NCBI RefSeq assembly: GCF_000374445.1
Contig: NZ_KB894411.1
Span: 157,852 to 221,851, forward strand
DNA from: Actinokineospora enzanensis DSM 44649
GTDB lineage: Bacteria > Actinomycetota > Actinomycetes > Mycobacteriales > Pseudonocardiaceae
Reading direction: 5' to 3'
DNA length: 64,000 nt
The notes under the pieces are model-generated. The model had not been told where the DNA came from, ran no database searches, and was given only the letters and a program-made list of their open reading frames with translations. This document shows, one piece after another, positions 22,509-33,100 of this stretch; positions within the stretch are counted from its first letter, which is position 1; the number at the start of each line of letters is the position of its first letter. Position numbers and translations under genes: made by a program.

Positions 22509-22538
22509 AAGATACCGTGGCCGTGCGGGCAGGGTCAA
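22509..22538 (-). promoter_or_regulatory. str operon promoter
   Basis: Minus strand: -35 TTGACC (22533-22538), 18-nt spacer, -10 TATCTT (22509-22514). This is the closest match to the principal-sigma consensus in the window. Initiation near 22502 gives a ~270-nt leader before rpsL. Confidence 0.65.
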
Positions 22539-22641
22539 AACGGGGGTATCGGTCCGGCCGTCGGAAGACCACCCGAAGGGGGCCGGGTAGCTCACCTGTT
22601 CGAGTGAGCACCCGACCGCCTCGTCCGGATTCACCGACGAT

Positions 22642-23535
22642 CTACCCCGGCCGCTCCGCCGATCCGGCGAGCGTGGCCAGCCGCGCCCTGATCGCGTCGG
22701 CGGATTCCGCCGCCGACATGGCTACCGCGCGTAGCTGCTCGGTGTCCCTGGCGTACTGGGCCACCTGGCGCTCGTTGTGGATGTACACGCCGTCGTCGGC
22801 GATCTCGATGTAGACCACCGGCCGCGCCAGCACCCCGCCACCGGGATCGGCGAACCGCAGCATCGTGAACTGCCCCTCCAGGCTGTCGTGCCTGCCGAGC
22901 GCGGTCGGCAGCACCAGGATCTCGACCCCGTCCCGCGCGCCGAGGTCGAGCAGCAGCGCCAGCTGGCCGCGCATGACCTCCTCGGCGTCCTCCCCGCCGA
23001 TCGGCCGGTCGAGCACCGACTCCTCGACGAGCATGGTCAGCCGCAGCGGCTCCGGGCCGAGCAACCGCCGTTGCCGCTCCATCCGCAGCCGCACCAACCG
23101 CCCGGCCTGGTCGGGCCGCACCCGCGCGCTGTTCGCGATCACCCCGGCCGCGTAGGCCTCGGTCTGCGCCAGCCCGTGCACCACCAGCGGCGCGTAAGCG
23201 ACCACATGCGACGCCAGCCCCTCCAGCCCGAGATAGGTGCGTTGCCAGTCCGGGATCACATCGACCCACCTGGCCAGCCACCCGGACCGGTCGGCCCGCC
23301 GCGCCAGCGCCGCCAGCCGCTCGGTCTCCTCTTCGGACGCTCCATAGCAACGCAGCAGGCTCGCGATCTGTTCCGGGGAGGGGAAATACCGCCCCACCTC
23401 GAAGTGGGCCACCATCGCCGCGGACAGCCGGACCGCGCGCCCCGCCTCCGCCTGCGAGATCCCCACCCGCTTCCGCTGATTGGCCAGCTCGACCCCGATG
23501 AGCCACCGCAATGCCTGCGGATCAACTCGTTCCAT
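22642..23535 (-). CDS. XRE-family regulator with DUF5753 domain
   Basis: A 297-residue DNA-binding protein. Residues ~15-70 form a helix-turn-helix (LANQRKRVGISQAEAGRAVR), and the rest matches the actinobacterial DUF5753 domain (WQRTYLGLEGLASHVVAYAP; RMERQRRLL; FTMLRFADPGGGV; VYIEIADDGVYIHNE). The start at ATG 23535 (MERVDPQALRW) is chosen because the ~60 upstream residues in the open frame are not family-like. Members of this family usually neighbour a small DUF397 gene and act in development or antibiotic control; no DUF397 gene is visible here. A quasi-palindrome lies 18 nt upstream. Confidence 0.88.
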   Translation of the reverse strand: MERVDPQALRWLIGVELANQRKRVGISQAEAGRAVRLSAAMVAHFEVGRYFPSPEQIASLLRCYGASEEETERLAALARRADRSGWLARWVDVIPDWQRTYLGLEGLASHVVAYAPLVVHGLAQTEAYAAGVIANSARVRPDQAGRLVRLRMERQRRLLGPEPLRLTMLVEESVLDRPIGGEDAEEVMRGQLALLLDLGARDGVEILVLPTALGRHDSLEGQFTMLRFADPGGGVLARPVVYIEIADDGVYIHNERQVAQYARDTEQLRAVAMSAAESADAIRARLATLAGSAERPG

Positions 23536-23552
23536 GGCGCCTGAGTGTGCAC

Positions 23553-23568
23553 TATTCGCATACGGATA
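23553..23568. promoter_or_regulatory. Candidate operator upstream of the DUF5753 regulator
   Basis: The 16-nt sequence TATTCGCATACGGATA reads the same on both strands at 12 of 16 positions, with the remaining positions being purine/pyrimidine swaps. It lies in the AT-richest patch of the region, 18 nt before the regulator start, as expected for an autoregulatory XRE site. Confidence 0.35.
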
Positions 23569-24114
23569 ACCATCTGCTGATCGCGCTATCGGTTTATGGT
23601 CAATTAAAGCGAGCATCCCACTGCGACACTCGCCGGAAATGACGCGCGCAACGGGTTTCCGGCTCGCCGTGCGCAGGTACGACACGGCCCGAACCGCCCC
23701 CCGTTGGGAGGATGGCAGCACGGTCAGCTCGACCGTCCACTATGGAACAATCCGGTCCAGGGAAAGCGCGGAGCCGGATTCCCACGACAACGCAGGAACA
23801 TCCGGACGCGCCTCTGTCGAATCCACGGACCGTCAGCAGGAACCAGGATGACAATCCCCACATCGCTGATGTGCAGCATTCTTCCCGCGCCGATCCCGGG
23901 CAGCTCGGGCTTTTCCCGCCCGGCTCCCGCACCCGGTTCAGCCGCGAAGGCTCCACACCGGACCGCGTGGGGCGCCCGGTCGATCCATGCCTGCCAGGCG
24001 GCCCACGGCGCAAAGCCGGCAATTCACCAATGGGACCAACGACCGCAGCATGACCCGGCAGGGTCCCGATACGTTGGCGTGCAACGGTTTCCCGCTCACA
24101 AACCCGGAGGTCCC
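23569..24114. other. Intergenic region between divergent genes
   Basis: This 546-nt stretch separates the DUF5753 regulator from the plus-strand DUF4082 gene. An open frame runs through it in phase with the DUF4082 gene, but its sequence is not protein-like and precedes a clear signal peptide. I see no supported gene. It presumably holds the promoters of both flanking genes. Confidence 0.4.
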
Positions 24115-24969
24115 GTGCTGCGAAGACTCCTGCCCCTGGTCGCCGCGTTGCTGCTGCTCCCGCTGATGCCGGGAAGTGCGAGCGCGTCTCGTTGGCCGTA
24201 TCTCATCATCGACAGCCAGTGGTATCAACGCGTGTTGACGGTCGGCGAGCCCATCACCCTCACCGGCAGCTCCTACATCGGCGAGTCCGGCGACACCACC
24301 CAGTCGATGATCTCCGTGGACGACGGCCGGACCTGGACCCACTTCGACCACGGCGGCCGCTGGTCGCTGGAGTTCACGCCGGACGCCGTCGGCGCCTTCA
24401 AGGTCCTCACCCAGGCGGCCATGCGGTCCGACTGGGCCGATGTCCGAACCGACTACCTACGTGTCGGCCCGGCGACCCCACCCGGCCCGGTCGACTGCCC
24501 ATGCACCTTCACATCCCCGCCCAAGGCGGGCAGTCCGGTGATCACCTCGTCGGACCAGCAGCTGACGGAGCTCGGCCTGCGCTTCTACGTCGACCGCGAG
24601 GGCACCCTCCCGTACTACACGGCAGGCAACCTGTCCGAGACATCACGGGGCGCTCTCTACGACTGGAACGGCGAGATAGTCGCGCGCTCCGTATACAACC
24701 GGGCCACCGCACGCTTCGAGTTCGCCACGCCGGTACATCTGGAGTCGTACCACGCGTACACCCTGGCCTACCAGGCCGACTTCGATGAGTACCTGGTCGC
24801 CGAGAACTACTTCACCGAGACCGTCACCCAGGGCCCCATCACCGCTATGCACGACGCCACCGGCGGCGCGGGCGTCTACGCCTACCGGAACATGGGCGAG
24901 ACGGTCATGCCCGCGAACGTCTATCTCGACAGCGACTACCTGATCTCGCCCACGTTCATCCCGGCCTGA
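24115..24969 (+). CDS. Secreted DUF4082-domain protein (copy 1)
   Basis: Starts at GTG 24115, four nt after a GGAGG ribosome-binding site. The 284-residue product opens with a Sec signal peptide (MLRRLLPLVAALLLLPLMPG, likely cleaved near residue 25). Residues ~30-115 look like an Ig-like beta domain (EPITLTGSSYIGESGDTTQS). Residues ~125-284 resemble DUF4082, a beta-sandwich domain of exported actinobacterial proteins: CPC motif, LGLRFYVDREG, ALYDWNGEIVARS, AYTLAYQADF, GVYAYR. Its function is not known. It is convergent with, and homologous to, the minus-strand gene at 25026-25901. Confidence 0.75.
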   Translation: MLRRLLPLVAALLLLPLMPGSASASRWPYLIIDSQWYQRVLTVGEPITLTGSSYIGESGDTTQSMISVDDGRTWTHFDHGGRWSLEFTPDAVGAFKVLTQAAMRSDWADVRTDYLRVGPATPPGPVDCPCTFTSPPKAGSPVITSSDQQLTELGLRFYVDREGTLPYYTAGNLSETSRGALYDWNGEIVARSVYNRATARFEFATPVHLESYHAYTLAYQADFDEYLVAENYFTETVTQGPITAMHDATGGAGVYAYRNMGETVMPANVYLDSDYLISPTFIPA

Positions 24970-25025
24970 TCCCAGCCTGGTTCCCGGCCGAGCAGGGCGG
25001 GCCCCCTCCCGCCCTGCTCGCGCGC

Positions 25026-25901
25026 TCAGCCTGTTGTGAAAACCGGTGACACCCAATAGTTGGTGCCGTTGTAGGTGTCGGTGGGGAAGCGGCCGCCGTC
25101 GCCGAAGACACCCGGGGCGCCGTAAGGGAAACCATCCCAGGTGTGGTAGTCCGCTGTGAACGGTGGGATTGTCATGCGGGCCTGGAACATTCCCGGTGTT
25201 GCCAGATAAGGCGTCTGCACCGGCGACGTGTACGAGACCACGTAAGGCGTGTACGCCCGCACCGCGACCGGACTGGCGAAGGTGAAGGTGGGGAACGTGC
25301 CCTGGTCCTCGCTGGTGGCCAGGAGCTTGCCGTCCGCGTTCCACAGGTGCGCCACCACGCCGGGGGCGGGCTTCAGACTGTCGGACAGGCGCAGGCCGGT
25401 GACGCTGCCCGGCCGGTCCACGAAGAACCGCAGCCCGAGCTCCCGGCTCACGTGCTCGCTGTACAGCCCCGTGGACCCCGTCGGCTGCGGCTCGAAGCGA
25501 CACGGGCAGGTGACCGCGGGCGTGTCCGGGTTCGACACCTGGAGCTTCACCACGGTCGACGGCGACATCGTGCCGTCGTCCAGGTACACCCGGGTGGCGA
25601 CCGAGACCGTACCCGCCAGCCAGTCGGCCAAGTCGAGCCGATAGGTCCAGTCCACCTGGCCCGCACTCGCGACCACGATGTAGTGGTTGTAATCCAGGAA
25701 AGACAGCTGCGTGTACTTCACCCCGGACGCCGCCGAACCACGCGAATGGCCGTGCAGGATCACGGACTTGCCGACCACCAGCTCCGCCGCCGCGGGCGTG
25801 TCCACCCAGGCCCCGGCCGGATCATCCGCGGCCCACGCCGTGGCAGGCACCAACAGCGGCAGGAAAATCACTGCCAGCACAAGCGAAACCCGTCTTCGCA
25901 T
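25026..25901 (-). CDS. Secreted DUF4082-domain protein (copy 2)
   Basis: The 291-residue product has a signal peptide (MRRRVSLVLAVIFLPLLVPA, cleavage after TAWA) and a GAGGGG ribosome-binding site before ATG 25901. An Ig-like N-terminal part (residues ~35-120) is followed by a good DUF4082 domain. Its landmarks are ELGLRFFVDRPGSVTGLRLS, VVAHLWNADGKLLATS, AYTPYVVSYTSP and FPTDTYNGTNYWVSPVF. It shares with copy 1 the order signal peptide, Ig-like domain, CPC motif, DUF4082. The two stops are 56 nt apart. It probably acts at the cell surface; substrate and partners are unknown. Confidence 0.78.
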   Translation of the reverse strand: MRRRVSLVLAVIFLPLLVPATAWAADDPAGAWVDTPAAAELVVGKSVILHGHSRGSAASGVKYTQLSFLDYNHYIVVASAGQVDWTYRLDLADWLAGTVSVATRVYLDDGTMSPSTVVKLQVSNPDTPAVTCPCRFEPQPTGSTGLYSEHVSRELGLRFFVDRPGSVTGLRLSDSLKPAPGVVAHLWNADGKLLATSEDQGTFPTFTFASPVAVRAYTPYVVSYTSPVQTPYLATPGMFQARMTIPPFTADYHTWDGFPYGAPGVFGDGGRFPTDTYNGTNYWVSPVFTTG

Positions 25902-26075
25902 GCGAGACCCCTCACTCCCGGAAACGATCGGGCGCCCAAGCTAGCGGTTACCCCACCGGGCCCGAACCTTCCAGACGGGTGACAGCAAACCGGACAGAAA
26001 CCCCCAGACGTAGAACTTCCCGACCCCGGCCCCCACCCCCCACCCGTCAAGACGGTTCTTCCCCCTTCGCCCACC

Positions 26076-26123
26076 AGTCCCCCCACGCGAGATCGCGCCG
26101 CCTCGGCGAAGCCGGGCCACAAC
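26076..26123 (-). repeat. Core-less copy of the hairpin repeat family (copy C)
   Basis: On the minus strand this segment reads GGCTTCGCCGAGGCGGC followed directly by GCGATCTCGCG and then GGGGGGACTG. These are the left and right flanks of the repeat at 49186-49314. The 69-nt inner hairpin and ~13 nt of adjacent left flank are missing. It sits immediately beyond the rpoC terminator. Confidence 0.55.
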
Positions 26124-26165
26124 AAGAAGAGCCCCCCAGCCGGAGGCCGAGGGGCTCTTCTTGTT
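26121..26165 (-). terminator. rpoC terminator
   Basis: A perfect 15-bp inverted repeat (26121-26135 with 26151-26165; AACAAGAAGAGCCCC arm) begins 6 nt after the rpoC stop. The A/T-rich ends provide a CUUCUUGUU run on the transcript. Confidence 0.85.
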
Positions 26166-26171
26166 GTGCAA

Positions 26172-29100
26172 CTACCTGTAATCGCGACCGAAGTCGTAGT
26201 CGTCCAGCGGAACCGCGGCACCGGTGCCGGTCCCGAACACATCCGGCGTGTAGTACCCGTCGTCGTAGGACGGGATCGCGTACGCCGCCACCCGTGCCTC
26301 CTCGGTCGGCTGCACCTGGATGTTCCGGTACTTGTTGATCCCGGTACCGGCCGGGATCAACTTACCGATGATCACGTTCTCCTTGAGCCCCACGAGCTTG
26401 TCGGACCGCCCGTTGATGGCCGCGTCCGTCAACACTCGGGTGGTCTCCTGGAAGGAGGCCGCGGACAGCCACGAGTCCGTGGCCAGCGACGCCTTCGTGA
26501 TACCCATCAGCACCGGACGGCCGGAGGCTGGCTCGCCGCCCGCGGCCACCACGCGCCGGTTCTCCGCCTCGAACTCGGCCCGCTCGATGAGCGCGCCGGG
26601 CAGGAACTCCGCCGCGCCGCTGTCCAGGATCGTCACCCGGCGCAGCATCTGCCGGACGATGACCTCGATGTGCTTGTCGTGGATCGACACACCCTGCGCC
26701 CGGTAGACCTTCTGGACCTCGTCCACCAGGTGCAGCTGGGCCTCGCGGGGGCCCATCACGCGCAGCACCTCGTGCGGGTCCCGGGTGCCTTCCAGCAGCT
26801 GCTGGCCGACCGCCACGTGGTCACCGTCGGACAGCGGGCCGTCCGGGGTGGCCGCGAGCCGCTGACGCTTGGACAGCTTCTCGAAGATGATCTCCTCGCT
26901 GCCGTCGTCCGGGATCAGCGTGATCTTCCAGAAGCGGTCGCCGTCCTCGATCCGGACCCGGCCGTCGACGTCCGCGATGGGCGCCTTGCCCTTCGGGACC
27001 CGGGCCTCGAACAGCTCCTGCACACGCGGCAGACCGGTGGTGATGTCGTCGTTGACGACGCCGCCCTGCTGGAACGTACGCATGGTCAGCTGGGTGCCCG
27101 GCTCACCGATGGACTGCGCGGCCACGATGCCGACCGCCTCGCCGATGTCGACCAGCTGGCCGGTCGCCATCGAGCGGCCGTAGCAGGTCGCGCACACGCC
27201 GACCTGGGCCTCGCAGGTGAGCACCGAGCGCACCTTGACCTTGGTGACGCCGTAGGACAGCAGCTTCTCGATCGCCGGGTCGCCCAGGTCGTCGGCCCGG
27301 TTCAGCAGGACCTCGCCGTTGGGCGCCTTGACCTCCTCGGAGACGCAACGCGCGTACACGCCGGTCTCCACGTACTGGGCGCGCTCGACCTTCTCGCCGA
27401 TCGGCTCGCCGAGCTTCATCACGATGCCGCGGGTGGTGCCGCAGTCGACCTCGCGCACGATGACGTCCTGCGAGACGTCCACCAGACGCCGGGTCAGGTA
27501 GCCGGAGTCGGCGGTGCGCAGCGCGGTGTCGGCCAGACCCTTGCGGGCACCGTGCGTGGCGATGAAGTACTCCAGCACCGACAGGCCCTCGCGGAAGTTG
27601 GCCTTGATCGGCCGCGGGATGAACTCGCCGCGAGGGTTGGTCACCAGACCGTTCATGCCCGCCAGCTGGCGGATCTGGGTCATGTTGCCCGCCGCGCCCG
27701 ACTTCACGATGGTCGGGATCGGGTTCTCGTCGGGGAAGTTCTCCTCCATCGCCCGCGCGACGTCCTCAGTCGCGTTGGACCACACCTTGACCAGCTCGTT
27801 GTTCCGCTCGGATGCGGAGAGCTGACCGCGCTGGTAGCGCTTCTCGACGGTGTCGGCCTTCTTCTCGTACTCGTCGAGGATGCCCTTCTTGGCGGGCGGC
27901 ACGATGACGTCCGAGATCGCGATGGTGACACCCGAGCGGGTGGCCCAGTAGAAGCCCGCGTCCTTCAGCTTGTCCAGCGTCCGCGCCACGGTGACCATCG
28001 GGTACCGCTCGGCGAGGTCGTTGACGATGGCCGCCTGCCGCTTCTTCGGCGCGGGCTCGTTGATGAACGGGTAGTCCGGCGGCAGCAGCTCGTTGAACAG
28101 CACCCGGCCCAGGGTGGTCTCGGCCAGCCACGGCTGGCCGGGGGTCCAGCCCTCCGGCTGCATGCCAGGACCCGGGTAGCGGTCCGAGATGCGGATCTTG
28201 ACCGCGGACTGCAGGCCGATCACCTTGCGGTCGAAGGCCATGATGGCCTCGGCGGGCGAGGAGAACGCCAGGCCCTCGCCGACGCCGCCCGGCTTCGGCC
28301 GGGTCAGGTGGTAGATGCCGGTGACCATGTCCAGTCGCGGCATCGCCAGCGGGCGACCGGAGGCCGGGGACAGGATGTTGTTCGAGGACAGCATCAGGAT
28401 GCGGGCCTCGGCCTGCGCCTCGGCCGACAGCGGCAGGTGCACCGCCATCTGGTCGCCGTCGAAGTCCGCGTTGAACGCCTCGCAGACCAGCGGGTGCAGC
28501 TGGATCGCCTTGCCCTCGACCAGCTGCGGCTCGAACGCCTGGATGCCGAGCCGGTGCAGGGTGGGCGCGCGGTTGAGCATCACCGGGTGCTCGGTGATGA
28601 CCTCTTCCAGCACGTCCCACACGGCGGGCCGGGCGCGCTCCACCATCCGCTTGGCGGACTTGATGTTCTGCGCGTGGTTGAGGTCCACCAGTCGCTTCAT
28701 CACGAACGGCTTGAACAGCTCAAGCGCCATCGCCTTGGGCAGGCCGCACTGGTGCAGCTTCAGCTGCGGGCCGACCACGATGACCGAACGGCCGGAGTAG
28801 TCGACGCGCTTGCCGAGCAGGTTCTGCCGGAACCGGCCCTGCTTGCCCTTGAGCAGGTCGGACAGCGACTTCAGCGGCCGGTTGCCCGGACCGGTGACCG
28901 GACGGCCGCGGCGGCCGTTGTCGAACAGCGCGTCGACGGCCTCCTGCAGCATCCGCTTCTCGTTGTTGACGATGATCTCGGGCGCGCCGAGGTCGATCAG
29001 CCGCTTCAACCGGTTGTTGCGGTTGATGACGCGGCGGTACAGGTCGTTCAGGTCGGAGGTCGCGAAGCGGCCGCCGTCGAGCTGGACCATCGGGCGCAGG

Positions 29101-30068
29101 TCCGGCGGGATCACCGGGACGCAGTCGAGCACCATGCCCATCGGCGAGTTGCGGGTCGCCTGGAAGGCGGCCACCACCTTGAGCCGCTTGAGCGCGCGCA
29201 GCTTCTTCTGGCCCTTGCCGCTGCGGATGGTCTCGCGCAGGTTGTCCGCCTCGGCGTCGACGTCGAAGTCGCGCGCCAGGGTCTGGATCGCCTCGGCGCC
29301 CATCGAGCCGGTGAAGTAGTCGCCGTAGCGGTCGATCAGCTCGCGGTAGAGCAGCTCGTCCGCGATCAGCTGCTTGGAGTCCAGCTTGGTGAAGGTGGAC
29401 CAGATCTCGTCGAGGCGGTCCAGCTCGCGCTGCGCGCGGTCGCGCAGCTGGCGCATCTCGCGCTCGCCGCCCTCCTTGACCTTGCGGCGCACGTCGCTCT
29501 TGGCGCCCTCGGCCTCCAGCTGGGCGAGGTCGGCCTCCAGCTTCTGCGCGCGACCCTCGATGTCGGCGTCGCGCTTGTTCTCGACCTGCTTGCGCTCGAC
29601 GCCCATCTCGGACTCCAGCGTGGGCAGGTCGTTGTGCCGCAGCTCGGTGTTCACCGAGGTGATCACGTACGCGGCGAAGTAGATGATCTTTTCCAGATCC
29701 TTCGGCGCCAGGTCGAGCAGGTAGCCGAGGCGGCTCGGGACGCCCTTGAAGTACCAGATGTGGGTGACCGGGGCGGCCAGCTCGATGTGGCCCATCCGCT
29801 CGCGGCGCACCTTGGCGCGGGTCACCTCGACGCCGCAGCGCTCACAGATGATGCCCTTGAACCGGACCCGCTTGTACTTGCCGCAGTAGCACTCCCAGTC
29901 CCGGGTGGGACCGAAGATCTTCTCGCAGAACAGACCATCCTTCTCCGGCTTCAGCGTCCGGTAGTTGATGGTTTCTGGCTTCTTGACCTCGCCGAACGAC
30001 CACTGACGGATGTCATCGGCAGTAGCAAGACCGATGCGGAGCTCATCAAAGAAGTTAACGTCCAACAC
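26172..30068 (-). CDS. rpoC: DNA-directed RNA polymerase subunit beta'
   Basis: The 1298-residue catalytic subunit. The N-terminal zinc site has Cys60, Cys62, Cys75 and Cys78. The active-site motif NADFDGDQ at 533-540 provides Asp535, Asp537 and Asp539 for Mg2+. A second zinc cluster lies in the [11 protein letters not shown] region, followed by trigger-loop sequence ([20 protein letters not shown]). It is 95 nt downstream of rpoB and ends at a strong hairpin. Confidence 0.99.
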   Translation of the reverse strand: MLDVNFFDELRIGLATADDIRQWSFGEVKKPETINYRTLKPEKDGLFCEKIFGPTRDWECYCGKYKRVRFKGIICERCGVEVTRAKVRRERMGHIELAAPVTHIWYFKGVPSRLGYLLDLAPKDLEKIIYFAAYVITSVNTELRHNDLPTLESEMGVERKQVENKRDADIEGRAQKLEADLAQLEAEGAKSDVRRKVKEGGEREMRQLRDRAQRELDRLDEIWSTFTKLDSKQLIADELLYRELIDRYGDYFTGSMGAEAIQTLARDFDVDAEADNLRETIRSGKGQKKLRALKRLKVVAAFQATRNSPMGMVLDCVPVIPPDLRPMVQLDGGRFATSDLNDLYRRVINRNNRLKRLIDLGAPEIIVNNEKRMLQEAVDALFDNGRRGRPVTGPGNRPLKSLSDLLKGKQGRFRQNLLGKRVDYSGRSVIVVGPQLKLHQCGLPKAMALELFKPFVMKRLVDLNHAQNIKSAKRMVERARPAVWDVLEEVITEHPVMLNRAPTLHRLGIQAFEPQLVEGKAIQLHPLVCEAFNADFDGDQMAVHLPLSAEAQAEARILMLSSNNILSPASGRPLAMPRLDMVTGIYHLTRPKPGGVGEGLAFSSPAEAIMAFDRKVIGLQSAVKIRISDRYPGPGMQPEGWTPGQPWLAETTLGRVLFNELLPPDYPFINEPAPKKRQAAIVNDLAERYPMVTVARTLDKLKDAGFYWATRSGVTIAISDVIVPPAKKGILDEYEKKADTVEKRYQRGQLSASERNNELVKVWSNATEDVARAMEENFPDENPIPTIVKSGAAGNMTQIRQLAGMNGLVTNPRGEFIPRPIKANFREGLSVLEYFIATHGARKGLADTALRTADSGYLTRRLVDVSQDVIVREVDCGTTRGIVMKLGEPIGEKVERAQYVETGVYARCVSEEVKAPNGEVLLNRADDLGDPAIEKLLSYGVTKVKVRSVLTCEAQVGVCATCYGRSMATGQLVDIGEAVGIVAAQSIGEPGTQLTMRTFQQGGVVNDDITTGLPRVQELFEARVPKGKAPIADVDGRVRIEDGDRFWKITLIPDDGSEEIIFEKLSKRQRLAATPDGPLSDGDHVAVGQQLLEGTRDPHEVLRVMGPREAQLHLVDEVQKVYRAQGVSIHDKHIEVIVRQMLRRVTILDSGAAEFLPGALIERAEFEAENRRVVAAGGEPASGRPVLMGITKASLATDSWLSAASFQETTRVLTDAAINGRSDKLVGLKENVIIGKLIPAGTGINKYRNIQVQPTEEARVAAYAIPSYDDGYYTPDVFGTGTGAAVPLDDYDFGRDYR

Positions 30069-30163
30069 GTGGAGTTCCTTCTCCCCTTTTTGTTACAGCC
30101 ATGGTGATTGGGGGATAGGGCCCGCGTGGCGACCGGGAACGGTCGCGCACGCGGGCTGCGAGA

Positions 30164-33100
30164 TCAATTGACGACGTCGTCCACCGAAGGCGACTCGTTG
30201 CGCGAGAGGTTGATGCCCAGGTTGGCGGCGGCGCGTTCCAGGTCCTCGTCGTCGCCGTCGCGCATCTCGATGGCGGCGCCGTCGCTGGAGAGCACCTCCA
30301 CGTTCAGGCACAGCGACTGGAGCTCCTTGAGCAGCACCTTGAACGACTCCGGGATGCCCGGCTCCGGGATGTTCTCGCCCTTGACGATCGCCTCGTAGAC
30401 CTTCACCCGGCCCACCACGTCGTCGGACTTGATGGTGAGCAGCTCCTGCAGCGTGTAGGCCGCGCCGTAGGCCTGCATGGCCCAGCACTCCATCTCACCG
30501 AAGCGCTGGCCACCGAACTGCGCCTTACCGCCGAGCGGCTGCTGGGTGATCATCGAGTACGGGCCGGTCGACCGGGCGTGGATCTTGTCGTCGACCAGGT
30601 GCAGCAGCTTCAGGATGTACATGTAGCCGACCGAGACCGGGTACGGGTACGGCTCGCCGCTACGGCCGTCGAACAGCTGCGCCTTGCCGTCCTCCTTGAC
30701 CATCCGCTCGCCGTCGCGGTTCGGGCGGGTGGAGGCCAGCAGGCCCTGCAGCTCGTTCTCCTTGACGCCGTCGAACACCGGGGTCGCGGTGTTCGTGCCC
30801 GGCTCAACGTCGTAGAGCTCCTCGGGGAGCTTGGCCGCCCACTCCGGGGTCCCGTCGATCTGCCAGCCCTGTTTGGCGACCCACCCGAGGTGGGACTCCA
30901 GGATCTGGCCGATGTTCATTCGACGGGGCACACCGTGGGTGTTCAGCACGACGTCGACCGGGGTGCCGTCGGCCAGGAACGGCATGTCCTCCACCGGGAG
31001 GATCTTGCCGATGACGCCCTTGTTGCCGTGCCGACCGGCCAGCTTGTCGCCGTCCTGGATCTTGCGCTTCTGCGCCACGTACACCCGGACCAGCTCGTTC
31101 ACACCGGGGGGCAGCTCGTCCTCGTCCTCCCGGGAGAACACCCGGATGCCGATGACCTTGCCGGTCTCGCCGTGCGGCACCTTCAGCGAGGTGTCGCGCA
31201 CCTCGCGGGCCTTCTCGCCGAAGATCGCGCGCAGCAGCCGCTCCTCCGGGGTCAGCTCGGTCTCGCCCTTCGGGGTGACCTTGCCGACCAGGATGTCGCC
31301 TGCGCCGACCTCGGCGCCGATCCGGATGATGCCGCGCTCGTCCAGGTCGGCCAGCACCTCCTCGGAGACGTTCGGGATGTCCCGGGTGATCTCCTCGGCG
31401 CCGAGCTTGGTGTCCCGGGCGTCGATCTCGTGCTCGTCGATGTGGATCGAGGTGAGCACGTCGTCCTGCACCAGGCGCTGGGACAGGATGATCGCGTCCT
31501 CGTAGTTGTGGCCCTCCCACGGCATGATCGCCACGAGCAGGTTCTTGCCCAGCGCCATCTCGCCGTTCTGGATGCACGGCCCGTCCGCGATGACCTGGCC
31601 AGCCTCCACCCGGTCGCCCTCGGAGACGATCGGCTTCTGGTTGATGCAGGTGCCCTGGTTGGAGCGGCGGAACTTGTGCAGGCCGTAGGTCTGCCGGGTG
31701 CCGTCGTCGGCCATCACCGTGATGAAGTCCGCGGACAGCTCCTCGATCACGCCCGGCTTGGCCGCGACCACCAGGTCGCCGCCGTCGACCGCGGCGCGCA
31801 GCTCCATGCCGGTGCCCACCAGCGGGGACTCGCTGCGCAGCAGCGGCACCGCCTGGCGCTGCATGTTGGCGCCCATCAGCGCGCGGTTGGCCGCGTCGTG
31901 CTCAAGGAACGGGATCATCGCGGTGGCCACCGAGACCATCTGCCGCGGCGAGACGTCCATGTAGTCCACGTCGAACGGCTCGATCAGCTCGACCTCGCCG
32001 CCCTTCTTGCGGACCAGGACGCGCTCCTCGGCGAAGTGGCCCTCGTCGTCGAGCGGGGCGTTGGCCTGCGCGATGACGTGCCGGTCCTCCTCGTCCGCGG
32101 TCAGGTAGTCGATCTGGTCGGTGACCTGGCCCTCGATGACCTTGCGGTACGGGGTCTCGATGAAGCCGAACGGGTTGACCCGCGCGTAGCTCGACAGCGA
32201 CCCGATCAGGCCGATGTTCGGGCCTTCCGGGGTCTCGATCGGGCACATCCGGCCGTAGTGGCTGTGGTGGACGTCGCGGACCTCCATGCCTGCGCGCTCG
32301 CGGGACAGACCACCCGGGCCCAGCGCGGACAGGCGGCGCTTGTGCGTGAGCCCGTCGACCGGGTTGGTCTGCTGCATGAACTGCGAGAGCTGGGAAGTAC
32401 CGAAGAACTCCTTGATCGCGGCCACCACCGGGCGGATGTTGATCAGGGTCTGCGGAGTGATCGCCTCGACGTCCTGGGTGGTCATCCGCTCGCGCACGAC
32501 GCGCTCCATGCGGGACAGGCCGACCCGGATCTGGTTCTGGATCAGCTCGCCGACGGTGCGCAGCCTGCGGTTGCCGAAGTGGTCGATGTCGTCGATCTCG
32601 ACCGGGATGTCCCGCCCGTTCTTGGCGGGCATCGTGGTCTCACCGGCGTGCAGGCGGACCAGGTACTCGATCGTGGTGACGATGTCGTCCTCGGTCAGCA
32701 CGCCGACGTGCGGCTGCGCCGTCAGGCCGAGCTTCTTGTTGACCTTGTACCGGCCGACCTTGGCCAGGTCGTAGCGCTTGTCCTTGAAGAACAGGTTCTC
32801 CAGCAGCGTCTGCGCCGACTCCTTGGTCGGCGGCTCGCCCGGACGCAGCTTGCGGTAGATGTCCAGCAGCGCCTCGTCGGTGCCCGCGGTGTGGTCCTTC
32901 TCCAGCGTGGCCAGCAGCGTCTCGGAGAAGGAGAACCGCTCGCGGATCTGCTCGGTGGTCCAGCCCAGCGCCTTGAGCAGCACGGTGACCGGCTGGCGGC
33001 GCTTGCGGTCGATGCGCACGCCGACGGTGTCGCGCTTGTCGACGTCGAACTCCAGCCACGCGCCCCGGCTCGGGATGACCTTGACGCTGAAGACGTCCTT

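Noticed and set aside
26166..30107. A 1313-codon open frame antisense to rpoC
   Set aside because: Same reason: GC-driven shadow of rpoC with no recognisable protein features.
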